Of a stretch of 64,000 nt of DNA, positions 46,892-58,292 are shown in pieces (within the stretch, counting starts at the first letter, position 1; the number at the start of each line of letters is the position of its first letter). Source of the stretch: Magicicada septendecula (taxonomy: Eukaryota > Arthropoda > Insecta > Hemiptera > Cicadidae); the NCBI GenBank assembly GCA_034769895.1, contig CM068367.1, forward strand, positions 84,063,654-84,127,653, read 5' to 3'. A program made the translations under genes and the position numbers. The notes under the pieces were generated by a model. It saw only the letters and a program-made list of their open reading frames with translations. It made no database searches and was not told the DNA's origin.

Positions 46892-47640
46892 CAGTGGAAC
46901 TTGGTTATTACGGCCTCGGCTGTTACGTCAACTCGGGTGTAGCGTTATTTTGTCATAAGTCCGGTCAAACTGATATCTTTAACATTATAAAAATTCCCGG
47001 TTTTAACGTCACTAAATATTGTACTACTCTGTTATAGCGTCAAATATTTCTCAGATATTTTACTCTAAATTTCATATAAACGTATATATGAGCGCGCGCG
47101 CGCGCGCTAGCCCATGGCTACAGACATACATTGTATGCAAGCGATAAGCACTGTAACAGGACTGCCGGCGCCAGCCATTTTACGTGCTCCAACGGATGGC
47201 TAGATCGATTTAAGGCCGGACACTCGATTTCCTTTGCAAAAATTTGTGGTGAGGCAAAATGCGTAGATCTGAACGTTACAGGCGATTGGGTGCGTAACAC
47301 TTGGCCAGAAATTAGACGATCATATAAAGATGAAGACATCTTTAATGGACATGAAGCCGGAATTTTTTATAAATTAACTCCAGATAAGACTTTCAAATTT
47401 AAAAATGAAAAGTGCGTTGGTGGGAAGCTCTCTAAACAAAGAGTTACAGTTTTTGTTTGTGCGAACATGACGGGAACCGAAAAAAGGAAACTTTTAGTTA
47501 TCGGGAAAAGTTTGCATCCTAGATGTTTTAAAAACCTCAAAAAACTTCCTGTAAGTTACACTGCCAACATAAAAGCGTGGACGACTTCTAGTATTTTTGA
47601 AGATGACTTCTGTACGTGTGTATATCACTGAACTGCTCCA
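46892..47640 (+). mobile_element. pogo/Tigger element, 3'-truncated
   Basis: It begins with CAGTGGAACTTGGTTATTAC, a typical pogo/Tigger terminus, preceded by TA (46890-46891). A second related CGTCACT/TTATAGCGTC stretch follows within 150 bp. The coding part starts near 47131. The element stops soon after 47631 without the second half of the transposase or the right terminus. A short (GC)n run lies at 47093-47107. Confidence 0.8.
47125..47633 (+). pseudogene. pogo/Tigger transposase, N-terminal half, catalytic site lost
   Basis: The 166-codon frame contains FTCSNGWLDRFKAGHSISF, the CENP-B-type helix-turn-helix (residues ~18-38). The start of the DDE_1 domain follows: DIFNGHEAGIFYKLTPDKT (~68-88), LSKQRVTVFVCANMTGTEKR (~99-118) and LLVIGKSLHPRCFKN. 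The family block is N-x-D-E-T-G; here it reads N-G-H-E-A-G, so the first catalytic aspartate is histidine. The frame ends after SSIFEDDF, about 170 residues short of the family's usual domain end, so the remaining catalytic residues are missing. Start chosen at the first ATG; similarity begins at about residue 12. Confidence 0.9.
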
Positions 47641-47722
47641 TGTATAAAATAATATATCGTTCGTGGCAGGTAAGCATATCTCAGTTATGTAATGTTTACG
47701 TTTCCATTTTATTATTATGCCT

Positions 47723-47888
47723 ACAGCAATAAAAAGGCAGGTAAGACACACACACACACAATTCACGTTATTTCTGGCCTCACTCATGTTTATTTTCTTA
47801 CATTTGCACGCTTTTTAAATGGAAAGTGCCGAAACCCATACCAACATAACGCGTGCAAGCCGAAAAAATGGACATCAATTTGCTTCCT
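47723..47888 (+). repeat. local duplication, unit A copy 1
   Basis: ACAGCAATAAAAAGGCAGG, then (CA)7, then TTCACGTTATTTCTGGCCTC and onward to AATTTGCTT. It is almost identical to 48371-48569 apart from (CA)n length, so the duplication looks recent. The frames at 47692-48076 cross this unit and show no recognised motif. Confidence 0.9.
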
Positions 47889-48252
47889 GTGGATCGCTGG
47901 GCAATGTAACTGCACGTGTTTACAGAGAAACGATTCATAGACAGACTTTTCGTCTTTAGGGAATGAACCCTCTGCAAGATGCTCAGGGTCCATGAGTGAC
48001 TTCGGAGCGCTCCTTCTTTTTCGCGTGTTTGTTCTGTGAAACATACACTATAGATTCGCAGCTTTACTCTAAGCAACGCTCAATAGGAAATGTTGAAAAT
48101 TTTTGTCCACAGTGTACCCTCATTCACACTAAACCTGCTCTGATGTTTTAATTACGGACATCATAATATTAAAACTTTGGAAACTTGAGCACTACTTAAT
48201 GGAGATCAATCATTAACTTATACAAGCCATTAATTTTATGCATATATTTTAT

Positions 48253-48342
48253 ATATATGTGTACAACGTTATCGGCAACAAAGAAGTAGTTTTTGTTAAA
48301 ATTCCTTCCCGGGATATTTGGCCGTAGTCCAATGTTTCATTT
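48253..48342 (+). repeat. dispersed repeat fragment, unit B copy 1
   Basis: GTGTACAACGTTATCGGCAA through GGCCGTAGTCCAATGTTT. Nearly identical to 49374-49463 and similar to 2925-3008. Confidence 0.9.
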
Positions 48343-48370
48343 TAATGTAATATAATATTTTTCATTTAAT

Positions 48371-48392
48371 ACAGCAATAAAAAGGCAGGTAA

Positions 48393-48446
<54 letters not shown>

Positions 48447-48569
48447 TCACGTTATTTCTGGCCTCACTCATGTTTATTTTCTTACATTTGCACGCTTTTT
48501 AAATGGAAAGTGCCGAAACCCACACCAACATAACGCGTGCAAGACGAAAAAATGGACATCAATTTGCTT
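48371..48569 (+). repeat. local duplication, unit A copy 2
   Basis: Same as 47723-47888 but with a (CA)n tract of about 24 units (48394-48444). Similarity stops precisely at AATTTGCTT, where the hAT-like terminus begins. Confidence 0.92.
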
Positions 48570-49372
48570 ACTGGCGAAGCTAGTAGTTAATGAATGGGTA
48601 GGCAAAAATCTTATCTTAAATTTTTTTTAAGCAATCACTAAAAGGACGGTGGTTCAAATCGGACGCTGAGGTAGAGTTTGCTGTAACCGAATGGTTCAAC
48701 AAACAACCGTAAGAATTTTACTAGCAGGGAATCTACAGGTTAGCGCAACAGTGGAACTCATGTCTTAATGTTATTGGAGACTTCTTTTAAAATCGTTGAA
48801 TAAAAAATGCTTTACGGCTCTATACGTGTTTCTATTGAACAATCCTTGTATTAGTCATACACAATAATACAACTGATTGAACTTCAAATTTTTAAACTTG
48901 ATTAGTTTCTATATATATGTTTAATGTTACAAATAATTCAAATAACAATCTTGATCATCTGTTAGTTCAGCGGAATAACAGTGACACTTTTAATAACCGC
49001 ATAAAATAAACACTTAGAAACAACACAGGCGCTTTAACTTAACTGTTTGGACCACAGAAGTGAGGCATGCCTCAACGCTCTATGTGTACAGCGCGGGACA
49101 ATCCCCCCTCCCTACACTTCCTATCAAACCACTACATTGCTTACATACGAAGTTCAGGTTGCCTCATTCGCTTTAAACGAACTATGCCGAATCTCACCTG
49201 TCACCATCTAGCGGTCGCTCAATAAAGCACGTTTCGGTTTAATAAATTTGACAGTCGCAGTAACAATGTATAATCTTTACGTTATGTAGTTCATACGTAT
49301 TTATAATTTTTATTCTACAGAATTTTTTAGGGTAGGCATTGCCTCAATTGCCTCCATGTAACTTCGCCACTG
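48569..49372. mobile_element. hAT-like non-autonomous element
   Basis: The left end (T)ACTGGCGAAGCTAG and the inverted right end CAGTGGCGAAGTTACATGG share the CAGTGGCG-x-AGCTA core seen at many hAT termini. Subterminal GGTAGGCAAAA and GGTAGGCATTGCC blocks are also inverted relative to each other. The ~800 bp interior has no transposase, and the frame at 49327-49614 is a shadow crossing the right end. The 8 bp flanks do not match (ATTTGCT versus ATATATAT), so it is not a simple insertion. Confidence 0.6.
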
Positions 49373-49373
49373 A

Positions 49374-49680
49374 TATATATGTGTACAACGTTATCGGCAA
49401 CAAAGAAGTAGTTTTTGTTAAAATTCCTTCCCGGGATATTTGGCCGTAGTCCAATGTTTTCTACAAAACCAGACATTTCGGCAATGCCATCGACTTCCAT
49501 CATCAGTGAAAATCGAGTGCGATAACGTGAGGTGGTATACGTTAGTGACCACAGTACTGTGGTTAAGGCTGAAGCAATAAGTAGAAAGAAGTAGTTTCTA
49601 TGGTAATATTTCATTTCGAAAATGATTTTAAATATAAATATTAGAATATGGAAGTCATGTATGGTTCTCCATACCGATAT
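49374..49680 (+). repeat. dispersed repeat, right part (unit B copy 2)
   Basis: It matches 2925-3235 of copy 1 along its whole length: TTATCGGCAACAAAGAAGTA, CAGACATTTCGGCA, CGTGAGGTGGTATACGTTA and the terminal GTTCTCCATACCGATA. It includes CATCATCAGTGA next to TTTCGGC, recalling PLE tails. Confidence 0.88.
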
Positions 49681-50125
49681 TTTAAATCTGTACGTAATAA
49701 TGGAAAAACTGCACTTTTATATTTTTTCCAGAAATTAATTATTTATACAAACACCAGTCTGCAAATTATACAATTATTTTAAATATGTTTCATTTTAGGG
49801 TTACAAAGCGATCAGTGAGAAAATTAATGTAGGAATCGATTAGGGAAAAACAGTAACAATGATAGTGGGTGAAAAGGAAAACGTCATAAAAACAGTAAGA
49901 GGTGCGGAATAATGTAGACAAATAGACTGCATGTAGGTAATAATGGAACAAATTTTGAGACTGGATTAATGATAGCAGAACATGAAGAATTGTTCTACAA
50001 GCTGAAAAAACATAAGCTTATTTTGTAAAATAAATAATTACCAAAACGTTAAACAATGTGGTGTTATAGGTAAGTTGTTACCCAATATTTAACGACAAGG
50101 TTTGGAGTCGTTAATATTGGCCGCC
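49681..50125. other. no recognisable gene
   Basis: A-rich DNA before a LINE remnant; nothing is recognised. Confidence 0.4.
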
Positions 50126-50129
50126 AACA

Positions 50130-50655
50130 GACGCTATTTTAGGCTTCAGAGACACATGAGAAACAGATGCATCTCTCGAACTACAAAGGTACGACTTTAC
50201 AAGGCCTGTCCTGAAATACGGATCTGAGTGTTGGATGCTGACAAAGCATGATGGAATGTCCCTGCTGAGATTTGCGAGGCGAATCTTGAGAAGAATTTTT
50301 GGAGCAGTACAAGAAGGACAAAACTGGAGGCAGCGTACCAGTTATGAATTAATGGATATGCACAAGGATCCGGACGTGGTTCATACTATTAAAGTGGGCC
50401 GACTCCGTTGGGCTGATGTCATGTATCAAGTATGTCAGAAGAGAGATTCCAAGGAATATTTTAACAGAGAGTATTTATGAAAGATAGAGGAGGATTTATG
50501 GCAGACCAAGACTGCGATGGGCGGATGGAGTGGCGAAGTGGTGACCGACGCCTGGACTATGTTAGGAGTGCGTGACTGGCAGACGGTAGCGCTGGATAGA
50601 GTGGGATGGCGATCAATGTTGAAAGAGGCCATGATTCCTCGTGGGTTGTAGCGCC
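50130..50655 (+). pseudogene. LINE RT C-terminal remnant
   Basis: The 81-codon frame (50235-50480) has LLRFARRILRRIFGAVQEGQ followed by WRQRTSYELMD and IKVGRLRWADVMYQV, the E-R-K-I-L-R-R-I-F-G-P and I-x-x-x-R-L-R-W-x-G-H blocks of an RTE/jockey-like family. Upstream (50150-50235) TTKVRLYKACPEI and a K-Y-G-S-E-x-W remnant are readable with a stop. Downstream, in other frames, RPRLRWADGV and SAWRDWQTVALD-type remnants reach 50650. The catalytic core is absent. Confidence 0.87.
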
Positions 50656-51375
50656 AGGGAACTAAATAAGTAAGTTTGCAGTCGTTGGTTGATACAAAAA
50701 GGAAACAAAAGTTAACATCTACATAATATATAAGTGAGACGTTTAAGAAAATTCGACGGCAAAATGACTAGGAGTCTGCTAAAGTGTTAAATGTTTGGAC
50801 AAAGAATAAAGCAAAATCTGCAAGTGTTGACAAATAAAAAAGTCACTGTTAAGACGATTGAGCGAATTGTGACCTCAAAACAGAGGAACAAATTATTGGA
50901 AGATCAGAAAATCCGAATTGTGATCCGTATTCGTAAGTTATATAGCCTACATTTCTGTGGTGCAAGAAAGACTTGTCTTATACAATTAATTGTCCAACAT
51001 TGACTATTACAACACATTAAAACAAGTCGCCAAGTAAGTACAATTACAATAGTCTTCAACACAAATAAATAATTACTACTTGACACTTTCACTATTACTT
51101 TCACCAATAGTAACACTAGACCAACTGTACAACAAATTTACTGTATTGATTGGCGGAGTATCCGCCTGCTAACACACGCTCAATAATTAGCAAAACTCAA
51201 TTCGCTACGGATAACCTAAGTCGTCTTTTACATAAGCAGACAGGGTCTCTGATAGCGTGTAGTGTTTGCTAGAAAGTTCCAGATTTTCCTGGAGAATAGT
51301 CAGGCAGCGTCTCGGAAGGGGCAGCGGCAGCTTGAACATTTTTATTGTGTCATCCTGGCAATTTTTCAACACGTG
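50656..51375. other. no recognisable gene
   Basis: Short frames (50791-51003) without a firm motif. A small perfect palindrome, GGCGGAGTATCCGCC, sits at 51154-51168. Confidence 0.35.
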
Positions 51376-51378
51376 ACA

Positions 51379-51702
51379 AGCAATACGTAGGCTGAAATCA
51401 TGTTACATAATAGCAACGGGGTTAAGGTATATAAAGCAAGAGCAGTTAGGAGAAAAACAATGTCTGTCAGTAATCGGACCCGATCCGGACGTTACAATCA
51501 CGCCACTGCCGGAAAAACGTCCCGCTATTACAACGCAACGGAAAAAAACAGAGACAAACCAAAAAGATCGTGAAAAATCTAAGGCAGACCATGAAGGCTG
51601 TGTCGGAATTAGTTTGGAGTCTTGCAAAGAGGTAAGCGATTCTGAAAGGTACGCAAGATTTGATACAGCGACAACAGTCTTACATTGGTCAAGTTAGAGA
51701 AG
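51379..51702 (+). other. open frame without start, possibly transposase tail
   Basis: A forward frame is open for about 107 codons but has no ATG where one would be needed. It is hydrophilic, with a proline/threonine stretch (DVTITPLPEKRPAITTQRKK) followed by a lysine-rich part. Pogo/jerky-type transposases often end in a similar P-x-P, then K/R-rich segment, but there is no specific motif. The GAGGTAAGCG near 51627 could be a splice donor. Chance cannot be excluded. Confidence 0.2.
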
Positions 51703-52400
51703 AAAGGCTTAAAGTGTCTGAGTCAGGATTGTAAGTTTTTCTTTTTGAGCAAATTAAGCAAACAACATTTCATCCATTCAGTCAACACTACATAATTTCT
51801 GACCATTGGCAGCAGTATATTTGATGTTTATTCGCTTTAAAACGTTTTATCCTATCAAGTACAAATACACCCACTGTATACTGTAATTGGAAACACATAT
51901 TTAAACAGTCTATCTAGTGATATGTAAACATTTCAAGTTATTAAAAGATGTCATATTTACATTTTAATTATGTAGTTATTACACTAATAATAAAACACAC
52001 AGGAAGAGTAAACACCAAACGAATTAAATCAAATTTTCAAATTGAATTTTCATTCACTTTATTTATTCATTTTTTAATCATTCATTTAGTTATTAACAAA
52101 ATAAAGTCTGTTACCACGTAATTAATCAACTACTTGTGCAAACATTAGTCTGCAAATAAAATTTAGTAATTATTTTTGTACTTTTGTGTGATTTTACGTT
52201 TACTAATTAAAAGTCGATTTGACAAAAAGTAAACTGGATTAATATTAGTTTTAATTAAAAATATAAGTGGTATCACTATTACTGCCTACGAAACGATTTG
52301 TTTCCCGACTTTGAAAACGTAAAACAAAATTCGCTAAGCGATCTCCAGGCTATACCAAAGAGTGAAGTCTAGAAATGTTTTGAAAATTGAAAGGAAAACT
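51703..52400. other. AT-rich, no recognisable gene
   Basis: Nothing is recognised on either strand. Confidence 0.4.
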
Positions 52401-52404
52401 TTCC

Positions 52405-53290
52405 CTATAAAATGGTAGCATTCAATTCATTAATATGCCGTATCTGTAGAATCCCATTAAAAAAACAAGAAAGAAACAAAGAAAGAAATCTTATCAAACA
52501 AATAGCAATAGACAATGGATACAAAATAAAAATTATCAATAAATTAAAAATAAAATAAAACTTAACCTCACTTAACAAACCAAACAAACCTTTGTGTAAA
52601 AATCTATATACCAACGACAATATAAAATCATTTATTTATCACGGATACATAACTAGTAAACTCAGCAAACGTTCTGATGATACAAACTAAAAAATGTAAC
52701 GCAGATAACATTATTTTTAATAAAATAAAACGTAAAACTAACTTCAATGTTTACAATAAAAATGGAGTTTACAAAATAGCATGTCCAGGTTCCAATAAAT
52801 GTTACCTAGGCCAGACGAAGAAAAAACTGTCCGAGAGATTCATTTAACATCACAATGCATTCAAAAACCTAATATATACAACTATAATTTAGCCGCATAC
52901 TGTTTATATAATAAACATAAATTTCCAGACATTCAAAATGTCAAATTAATTAAAAACGTACAAAAAAGTAACAAAATCAATATCTGGGAAAATTTTAATA
53001 TTTACAAACACAGTAATAATAATAATAATAATAATAATAATCTACTAATTAAAGAACAAATTCAAATAAAACAAGACGATTTATTTAAAAGCATACATTT
53101 ATTGTAATAATAAAAAAATTAAAACATTAAATATATAATGGTTGACTACGTAAGGATTACAACAATCGAAAATAGAATCGGAGTAAAATCGTTATCCGTT
53201 AACTATATTGTAAGCGAAACATTCAATTACAATTCAAAAAACCTCTGAAGATACAGAACAATTTCTGTGAAACGTGCGTCAGGTGGATAT
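52405..53290 (+). pseudogene. Penelope-like element, 3' half
   Basis: The plus strand begins with an RT-to-nuclease linker, VAFNSLICRI and KKQERNKERNLIKQIAIDNG (52412-52520), which aligns with the minus-strand PLE at 6200-6130. The GIY-YIG domain is at ~52758-53107: NGVYKIACPGSNKCYLGQTK in two frames, then HKFPDIQNVKLIKN. An (AAT)n expansion at 53014-53040 inserts a run of asparagines into the nuclease tail. The 3' tail has CCTCTGAAGATACAGAACAA and GTGAAACGTGCGTC at 53244-53285. The RT domain is missing, so it is 5'-truncated and dead. Same family as 5340-6575. Confidence 0.8.
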
Positions 53291-53394
53291 AAACCTATTT
53301 GCAGTTGTATTTATTTGAAGATATTACATGGGACACCTGCAGGCAACTCAACGAGTTACTTACAAAGGAATAAATGTATATAAGTACGGCATCT

Positions 53395-54455
53395 TCTTCT
53401 TCTAGGTTAGCAGCCCATAGGCTGGTTGGCAGCAGCTCGCCATTTTTCACCCTTCTCTGCTTTTCTTTTCAACTCACAATATGATGTGCAGTTCATTTCG
53501 ACCATAACTAGTCTCATGTACTCTAAACGGGGTCGTCATCTGTGATTCTTCCCTTTAATTGTTCCTTCTATTATTCTCTTAACCAACTCATTGTGTCGTA
53601 GTATATGCCCTATAAACTTAGCTCTTCTGCCTTTTAAATTTCGTAGAAAGCTCTTCGCCTCCTGAGCTCTTCTAAAGACTTCCTCATTCGTTATCGTCTC
53701 CCTCCAGCTTATCTTGAATATTCTTCTGAAGCACCAGGTCTCAAATGCTTGGAGTCTCTACTTGTCACTTTCTCCAATTATCCAAGATTCACTCCCGTAT
53801 AGGGCACGTATAGGGCAACACTCCATACGTATCTCTTTACTAGATTCTTCCTTATTTTTAGGCTGATAGTGTTTGAAGTGAAGAGGTTTTTCTGTTTGTT
53901 GAAAACAATTTTAGCCTGGTTAATTCTGCTTATAATTTTCTTACTGCTACCTCCATCCCTTGTGATTTTACTTCCTAGATAGTTATATTCTGTAACTGCC
54001 TGGAGAACATTATTTCCAAGAGTTATTCTGACTGGATCTTCTTCCTTCCGACTACAGACTAGGACTTTCGTCTTTTGTTCATTTATTTTCATATTGAATT
54101 TATTCTTCATTACTTGATCCATTGTGTCAAGAATCTTTTGTAGATCTTCCTTGCTCTCTGCAGTCACTGCTACGTCATCTGCGAAAATATGCATGTCCAC
54201 TTTTCCCCGTGTGTGTTTACTCCGAGATGGGTCTTCTCTTACTCTAGCGATCGCTTTTTGGACGTACAAGTTAAACAAACATGGAAATAGAGAACATCCC
54301 TGTTTTACTCCTTTCTCAATGTTCGCCTCCTCTTGATGGTTTCCACATCAAACTATGCCTGTTTCGTTCTTGTAAAGATTCTGGATCAATCTTCGTTCTT
54401 CGTAGGGCACTCCTGTTTTGTGTAGGATACTGAATAGTTTGTTCCACTTAAGTAC
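53395..54455 (-). pseudogene. LINE reverse transcriptase, longest copy in window
   Basis: The minus strand from 54450 gives a decayed finger segment with EERRLIQNLY and the NIEKGVKQGCSLFPCLFN palm block. The 166-codon frame (54278-53778) has VDMHIFADDVAVTAESKEDL with both catalytic aspartates, MKINEQKTKVLVCSR, EYNYLGSKITRDGGSSKKI (thumb) and LVKRYVWSVALYV. A short deletion or duplication at ~53800 breaks the L-Y-G-x-E-x-W block. Below that WCFRRIFKISW and GHILRHNELVKR are readable, then the 3' tail shared with 28780-28900. It ends at a (TTC)n tract at 53391-53401. The N-terminal endonuclease and first palm block are absent. Confidence 0.92.
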
Positions 54456-56175
54456 GGCATAATGTTTCAAATAAACAAAGGTATGTACGGGTATGTGAAC
54501 TGACTTGTCGTCTTACAATGTGTACATACTTTCCCTACAGAACTGTGGCTATGTCTAGTCGATCCAGCAGCATGGCTTCCCGTGGTTGTTGACACACAGT
54601 ACTATCCATTTGGCTCTCCTGGATGCCTTAAACCTCCAAATATTTACATGTACTGTTCAACGTCCTCCAAACTTTTATAATATAATCCAGTTTTTCCATT
54701 CTCCATTGTATTTTCTCACTATATCTGTAGGTCGCATATTATGTCTCACTTGGTTCTTGCTTTATTATTCTATATATCATTTAGTATAATTTTTAATATC
54801 CATTTCTAATACTTTCATTATATTTACTCTAATTATTTAAAGTCTTTCTCTCTCCTTCTTCCCCTGTATATCAATGTTAAATGATTTTTCTCCCTTGTCG
54901 ACAAGCGTCGAAATGATTTCTGTATTCAACCAATAATATTTTTCAATACATTGTATAACGAGTCTAAATTCTCCCTTTTAAAAGCCCCACTGTTGTTGGC
55001 GTCAATTTATAACGCACCGAGTACGTACCTCGTATTAGTCAATTATATTTTATTTAAATTCGGTTGTTAAATAATTTTTAATTTATTATTTAATTGATTT
55101 AATTTGTATTTTTTGTTTAATTAATTGTTTATTAGTTAATTAATTAAGTATTGCAATCTCTGTTAATTGAATGTGGTTCACTTCGGAGTTCACTTGAAGT
55201 TCAGTATCACTTCCGTAGGCCTAGATCGTCTGTGTACAGTAAAGTGTTGTTTGACAAAATTATTAAGTAAGTAAAACCTTCACGTACCTTTGGTGTAGCA
55301 CTGGTAGGTTAGTTCTGTCTGTACTGGTTGTTCAGATGGTCTCAGTATGTTATTATACAGTACTGTTGGTTTGTCAAAACAGTATAACTGCACTGTTTGT
55401 AAGTAAGTGAGCTAATTTGATTTTACTTGGGCGCCATATGGAATCGCAAGTTCTTATTCCATAAAAAGAATTTATTCAAAGAATAAAAATAAATAAATTT
55501 AATTGATGTTAAATTATTTCTATGATTGAGTAATAAAAATAATTTAATTAATTATTTTCCTTCTGGTTTGTTTATGTATTTAAACTGTTGGCGCTTCACA
55601 CGTCCAAGGCGCCAACTTGATTGTTTGAGTGCCTTGAAATTGCAGCTCTTTTAATTGAGAAAAATAATTAATAACTGTTTCAATAATTGCTTACAACGTT
55701 TGTTCAAATTAACAATAATAATGGATTACAATCTACCTGGCTTCAATCTCTCCTAACCCAGAAGGTTGGCAATGATGACTATAATTATTGGTTTGCTTAT
55801 TTACAAAATATTTATATCTCAAGGGTGAATTCTTTTAAACTACAGAATAAAATACCTTTGCCTCGAGTTACGATGCTTTACAAGAGTTGAATTTAATATG
55901 TTAGACACCTTTAAAATATTCAAATTGATTGACGAAATGTTCGTCTAACCTCTACAAAGTTTGAGGTTAACTATGGTTAGCCTAGTACATGAATTATTAT
56001 ATTTGGAATCGTATAATTCCTCTTGAAAAAAGTATAGACAGTGCTTATTACTTATAGCATTAATGTTTTTGCGTTAGTATATGAGTGTATTATTTCTTAT
56101 ACTAGTCACATAATATTCATACACTGTAATCATATATTGCACGGTACTCCCTGTTTTATAATCGCTTTGGATTAT
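54456..56175. other. no recognisable gene
   Basis: AT-rich DNA. A perfect 8 bp hairpin GTTGGCGC...GCGCCAAC lies at 55587-55616. The frames at 54586, 55687 and 56041 have no recognised motif. Confidence 0.4.
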
Positions 56176-56179
56176 TTTT

Positions 56180-57918
56180 TAAGCCACGCGCCGCCATCTA
56201 AAACCTATGACAGCATATGCCCCTCAATTCAACGGACTACCTAAAATTCATTAACCCGACACTCCAATAAGGCCACTTATAAATTACACCACGGCACCAG
56301 GGTACAAAATTTCGAAGAAACTGGTCAATGTAATAAAAAACAACGTAGTTTTGGATAATAATCATTGCATAAAAAATAGTATTGAGTTGGCAAATCTAAC
56401 TAAAGACATGAATATTAGTAGCCAGCACTGTCGTTTGATATAACTAACCTGTACACTAGTGTACCAATACAGGCAACTATGAACATTCTGAAAATTAATT
56501 TGGAAAAAACCGGTAATTTGAGTTCACAGGAAATATATGAGTTATTACTTCTTCTTGAGGTTATACTAAAGCAGAACTATTTTACATTCGATAATAGATT
56601 TTTTATTCAAGAAGAGGGCCTGGCTATGGGATCACCTCTACTGGATTGTTGGCGGACATATATCTTAACTATTACGAGAATTAGTACTTGCTTTCAACAA
56701 ACAACAAATTACATAACAAGATAAAATTTTACAAACGCTATGTTGACGATACCTTTTCATTTTCGACGGTACCACGAGACAAATACACACGTTACTGAAT
56801 TACATGAATAATATCAATACAAGCATACAGTTTACGGTTGAAATACAGTCGAATAATGAAATTAATTTTCTAGATTTAACATTAATAAATCAAAATAATA
56901 AATTTCGGTACAAAATATTCAGGAAACCCACTGCAACAGATGGCGTTATACACGCGGATTCCTTCCATCCTGTATCACAAAAAGTGGCAGCTTTTAATAG
57001 CCTTATACATCGGTTACATATTGTACCTCTGGATCCGCTAGATTACGCTGAGGAAGTAAACGTAATTAAACATATAGCGGTGGCGAATGGATACCACAGC
57101 TCGTTGATAGAACGGTTAATACATAAACATAAGTATAAAACCAAAAAACCAGTTCTCGATAAGATCAACATGAAGTACATCTCCGTTGAATACACCAACA
57201 ATTTACCCATGATTTTAAAAATACTTTTATTAAACACAACATCCATGTAACGTTCCGCACTAAAAATAACGTCCATAAATTCTTAAGAAACACCGTACAT
57301 TTGGTCTATACCCATGGAGAGAAGAACGGGTGTATATAAAATGATCTGTGATGACTGTGATATGTTCTATATCGGTCAGACGGGCAGAGCCTTCAAAGAG
57401 AGATTTAAAGAACATCTGCCAAAAAGTAATTTAAACACAGTTAGGTCTAACTATGCTAAGCATTTAATGACATATAATCACACATACACCGATTTTGATA
57501 GCAACTTCATACCATTATATTTGTCCAATAAAGGACGTTACATGAACGCGGCGGAAGAATTTGAACTATACAAGGCCTTCAAAACCAACCAAAGTAATGT
57601 ATTGAACGACCAACTAAATTTCAAATCGCGTGATTTGTATGATAGATTTGTGGGCGCGGTAAATTAAGTGATGGCAACGTCGCAGGTAGATCAGATGATA
57701 CGACTACAGAACTATCAGTGTGTCGCGATCGATCGTGGAGTGCGTACTCAAAGACACGCGTACGCGGATGCAATTTTATTTCATTGTGTGTGTTCATGCA
57801 TTTTATTTGTATATGTTTATTGGATAACGACGTCTTTTAGACCGATTTTTTAAAACTTTTACACTCTGATGATGGAATCTTAGGTTCCGAAACGCGTAAT
57901 GTTTGTATGTTTGTATTT
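56180..57918 (+). pseudogene. Penelope-like element, near-complete RT and GIY-YIG
   Basis: This is the best-preserved PLE here. At 56208-56480 the frame reads APQFNGLPKIH, PIRPLINYTTAPGYKISKKL and a decayed S-x-D-I-x-N-L-Y-T block. The frame at 56479-56640 has NYFTFDNRFFIQEEGLAMGS, the G-L-x-M-G-S-P-L block. A frame change precedes RYVDDTFSFF near 56740, the Y-x-D-D site with both aspartates. The frame 56804-57250 has INFLDLTL, the core of a later RT block, and the linker. The frame 57314-57667 is an intact GIY-YIG nuclease: RTGVYKMICDDCDMFYIGQT, GRAFKERFKEH, then a C-terminal AAEEFELYKAF with the conserved E. The 3' tail at 57865-57900 has CTGATGATGGAATC and TTCCGAAACGCG. At least three frameshifts; 5' end truncated near 56180. 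Confidence 0.92.
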
Positions 57919-58292
57919 CTGGAAAATGTGTTGTTTTGGCATCTAGTTTGCATGAGGATAAATCAATAGATACTGACAGTGGAGATAAGCAGAAGCTGTC
58001 TGTGATAATATTTTACAAAAAAGCGAAAGGGGGAGTGGACGCTACTGATAAATTGTGTGCATCATATAATGTAGCAAGAAATGTACGCCGTTGGCCAATG
58101 GTCATATTTTTTGCAATGATAAACATGAGTGGTATCAACGCACAAGTTATTTATTTCAGGAATGGTCATGATACTCTCAAGTCTTACCAATCCGTCGTCG
58201 CTCTGGAACGTAATTCACGCAGATTGTGTCCGTCGCGAACGTACAATAACCAGTATCGGAGTCCTTACCTGTTGTTCACTAGGGATGTATAA
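57919..58292 (+). pseudogene. piggyBac transposase C-terminal fragment
   Basis: The frame starts with KCVVLASSLHEDKSIDTDSG, then VIIFYKKAKGGVDATDKLCA, in which G-G-V-D carries the third catalytic aspartate of piggyBac transposases. RRWPMVIFFAMINMSGINAQ follows, a highly conserved block of the same domain (DDE_Tnp_1_7). The last ~40 residues run to the stop at 58290-58292. The catalytic first two aspartates, the N terminus and the cysteine-rich tail are absent. The ATG at 57903 belongs to the PLE tail, so the open frame is chimeric. No piggyBac terminus with TTAA was seen after the stop. Confidence 0.88.

Noticed and set aside
48640-48680. tRNA B-box-like GGTTCAAATCG
   Set aside because: No A box at the right distance and no cloverleaf; lies inside the hAT-like element.
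54985-55616. Possible solo LTR (TGTTGTTGGCG start, GGCGCCAAC primer-site-like end)
   Set aside because: No second LTR copy, no gag/pol remnant and no flanking duplication found; GGCGCC pieces alone are not enough.
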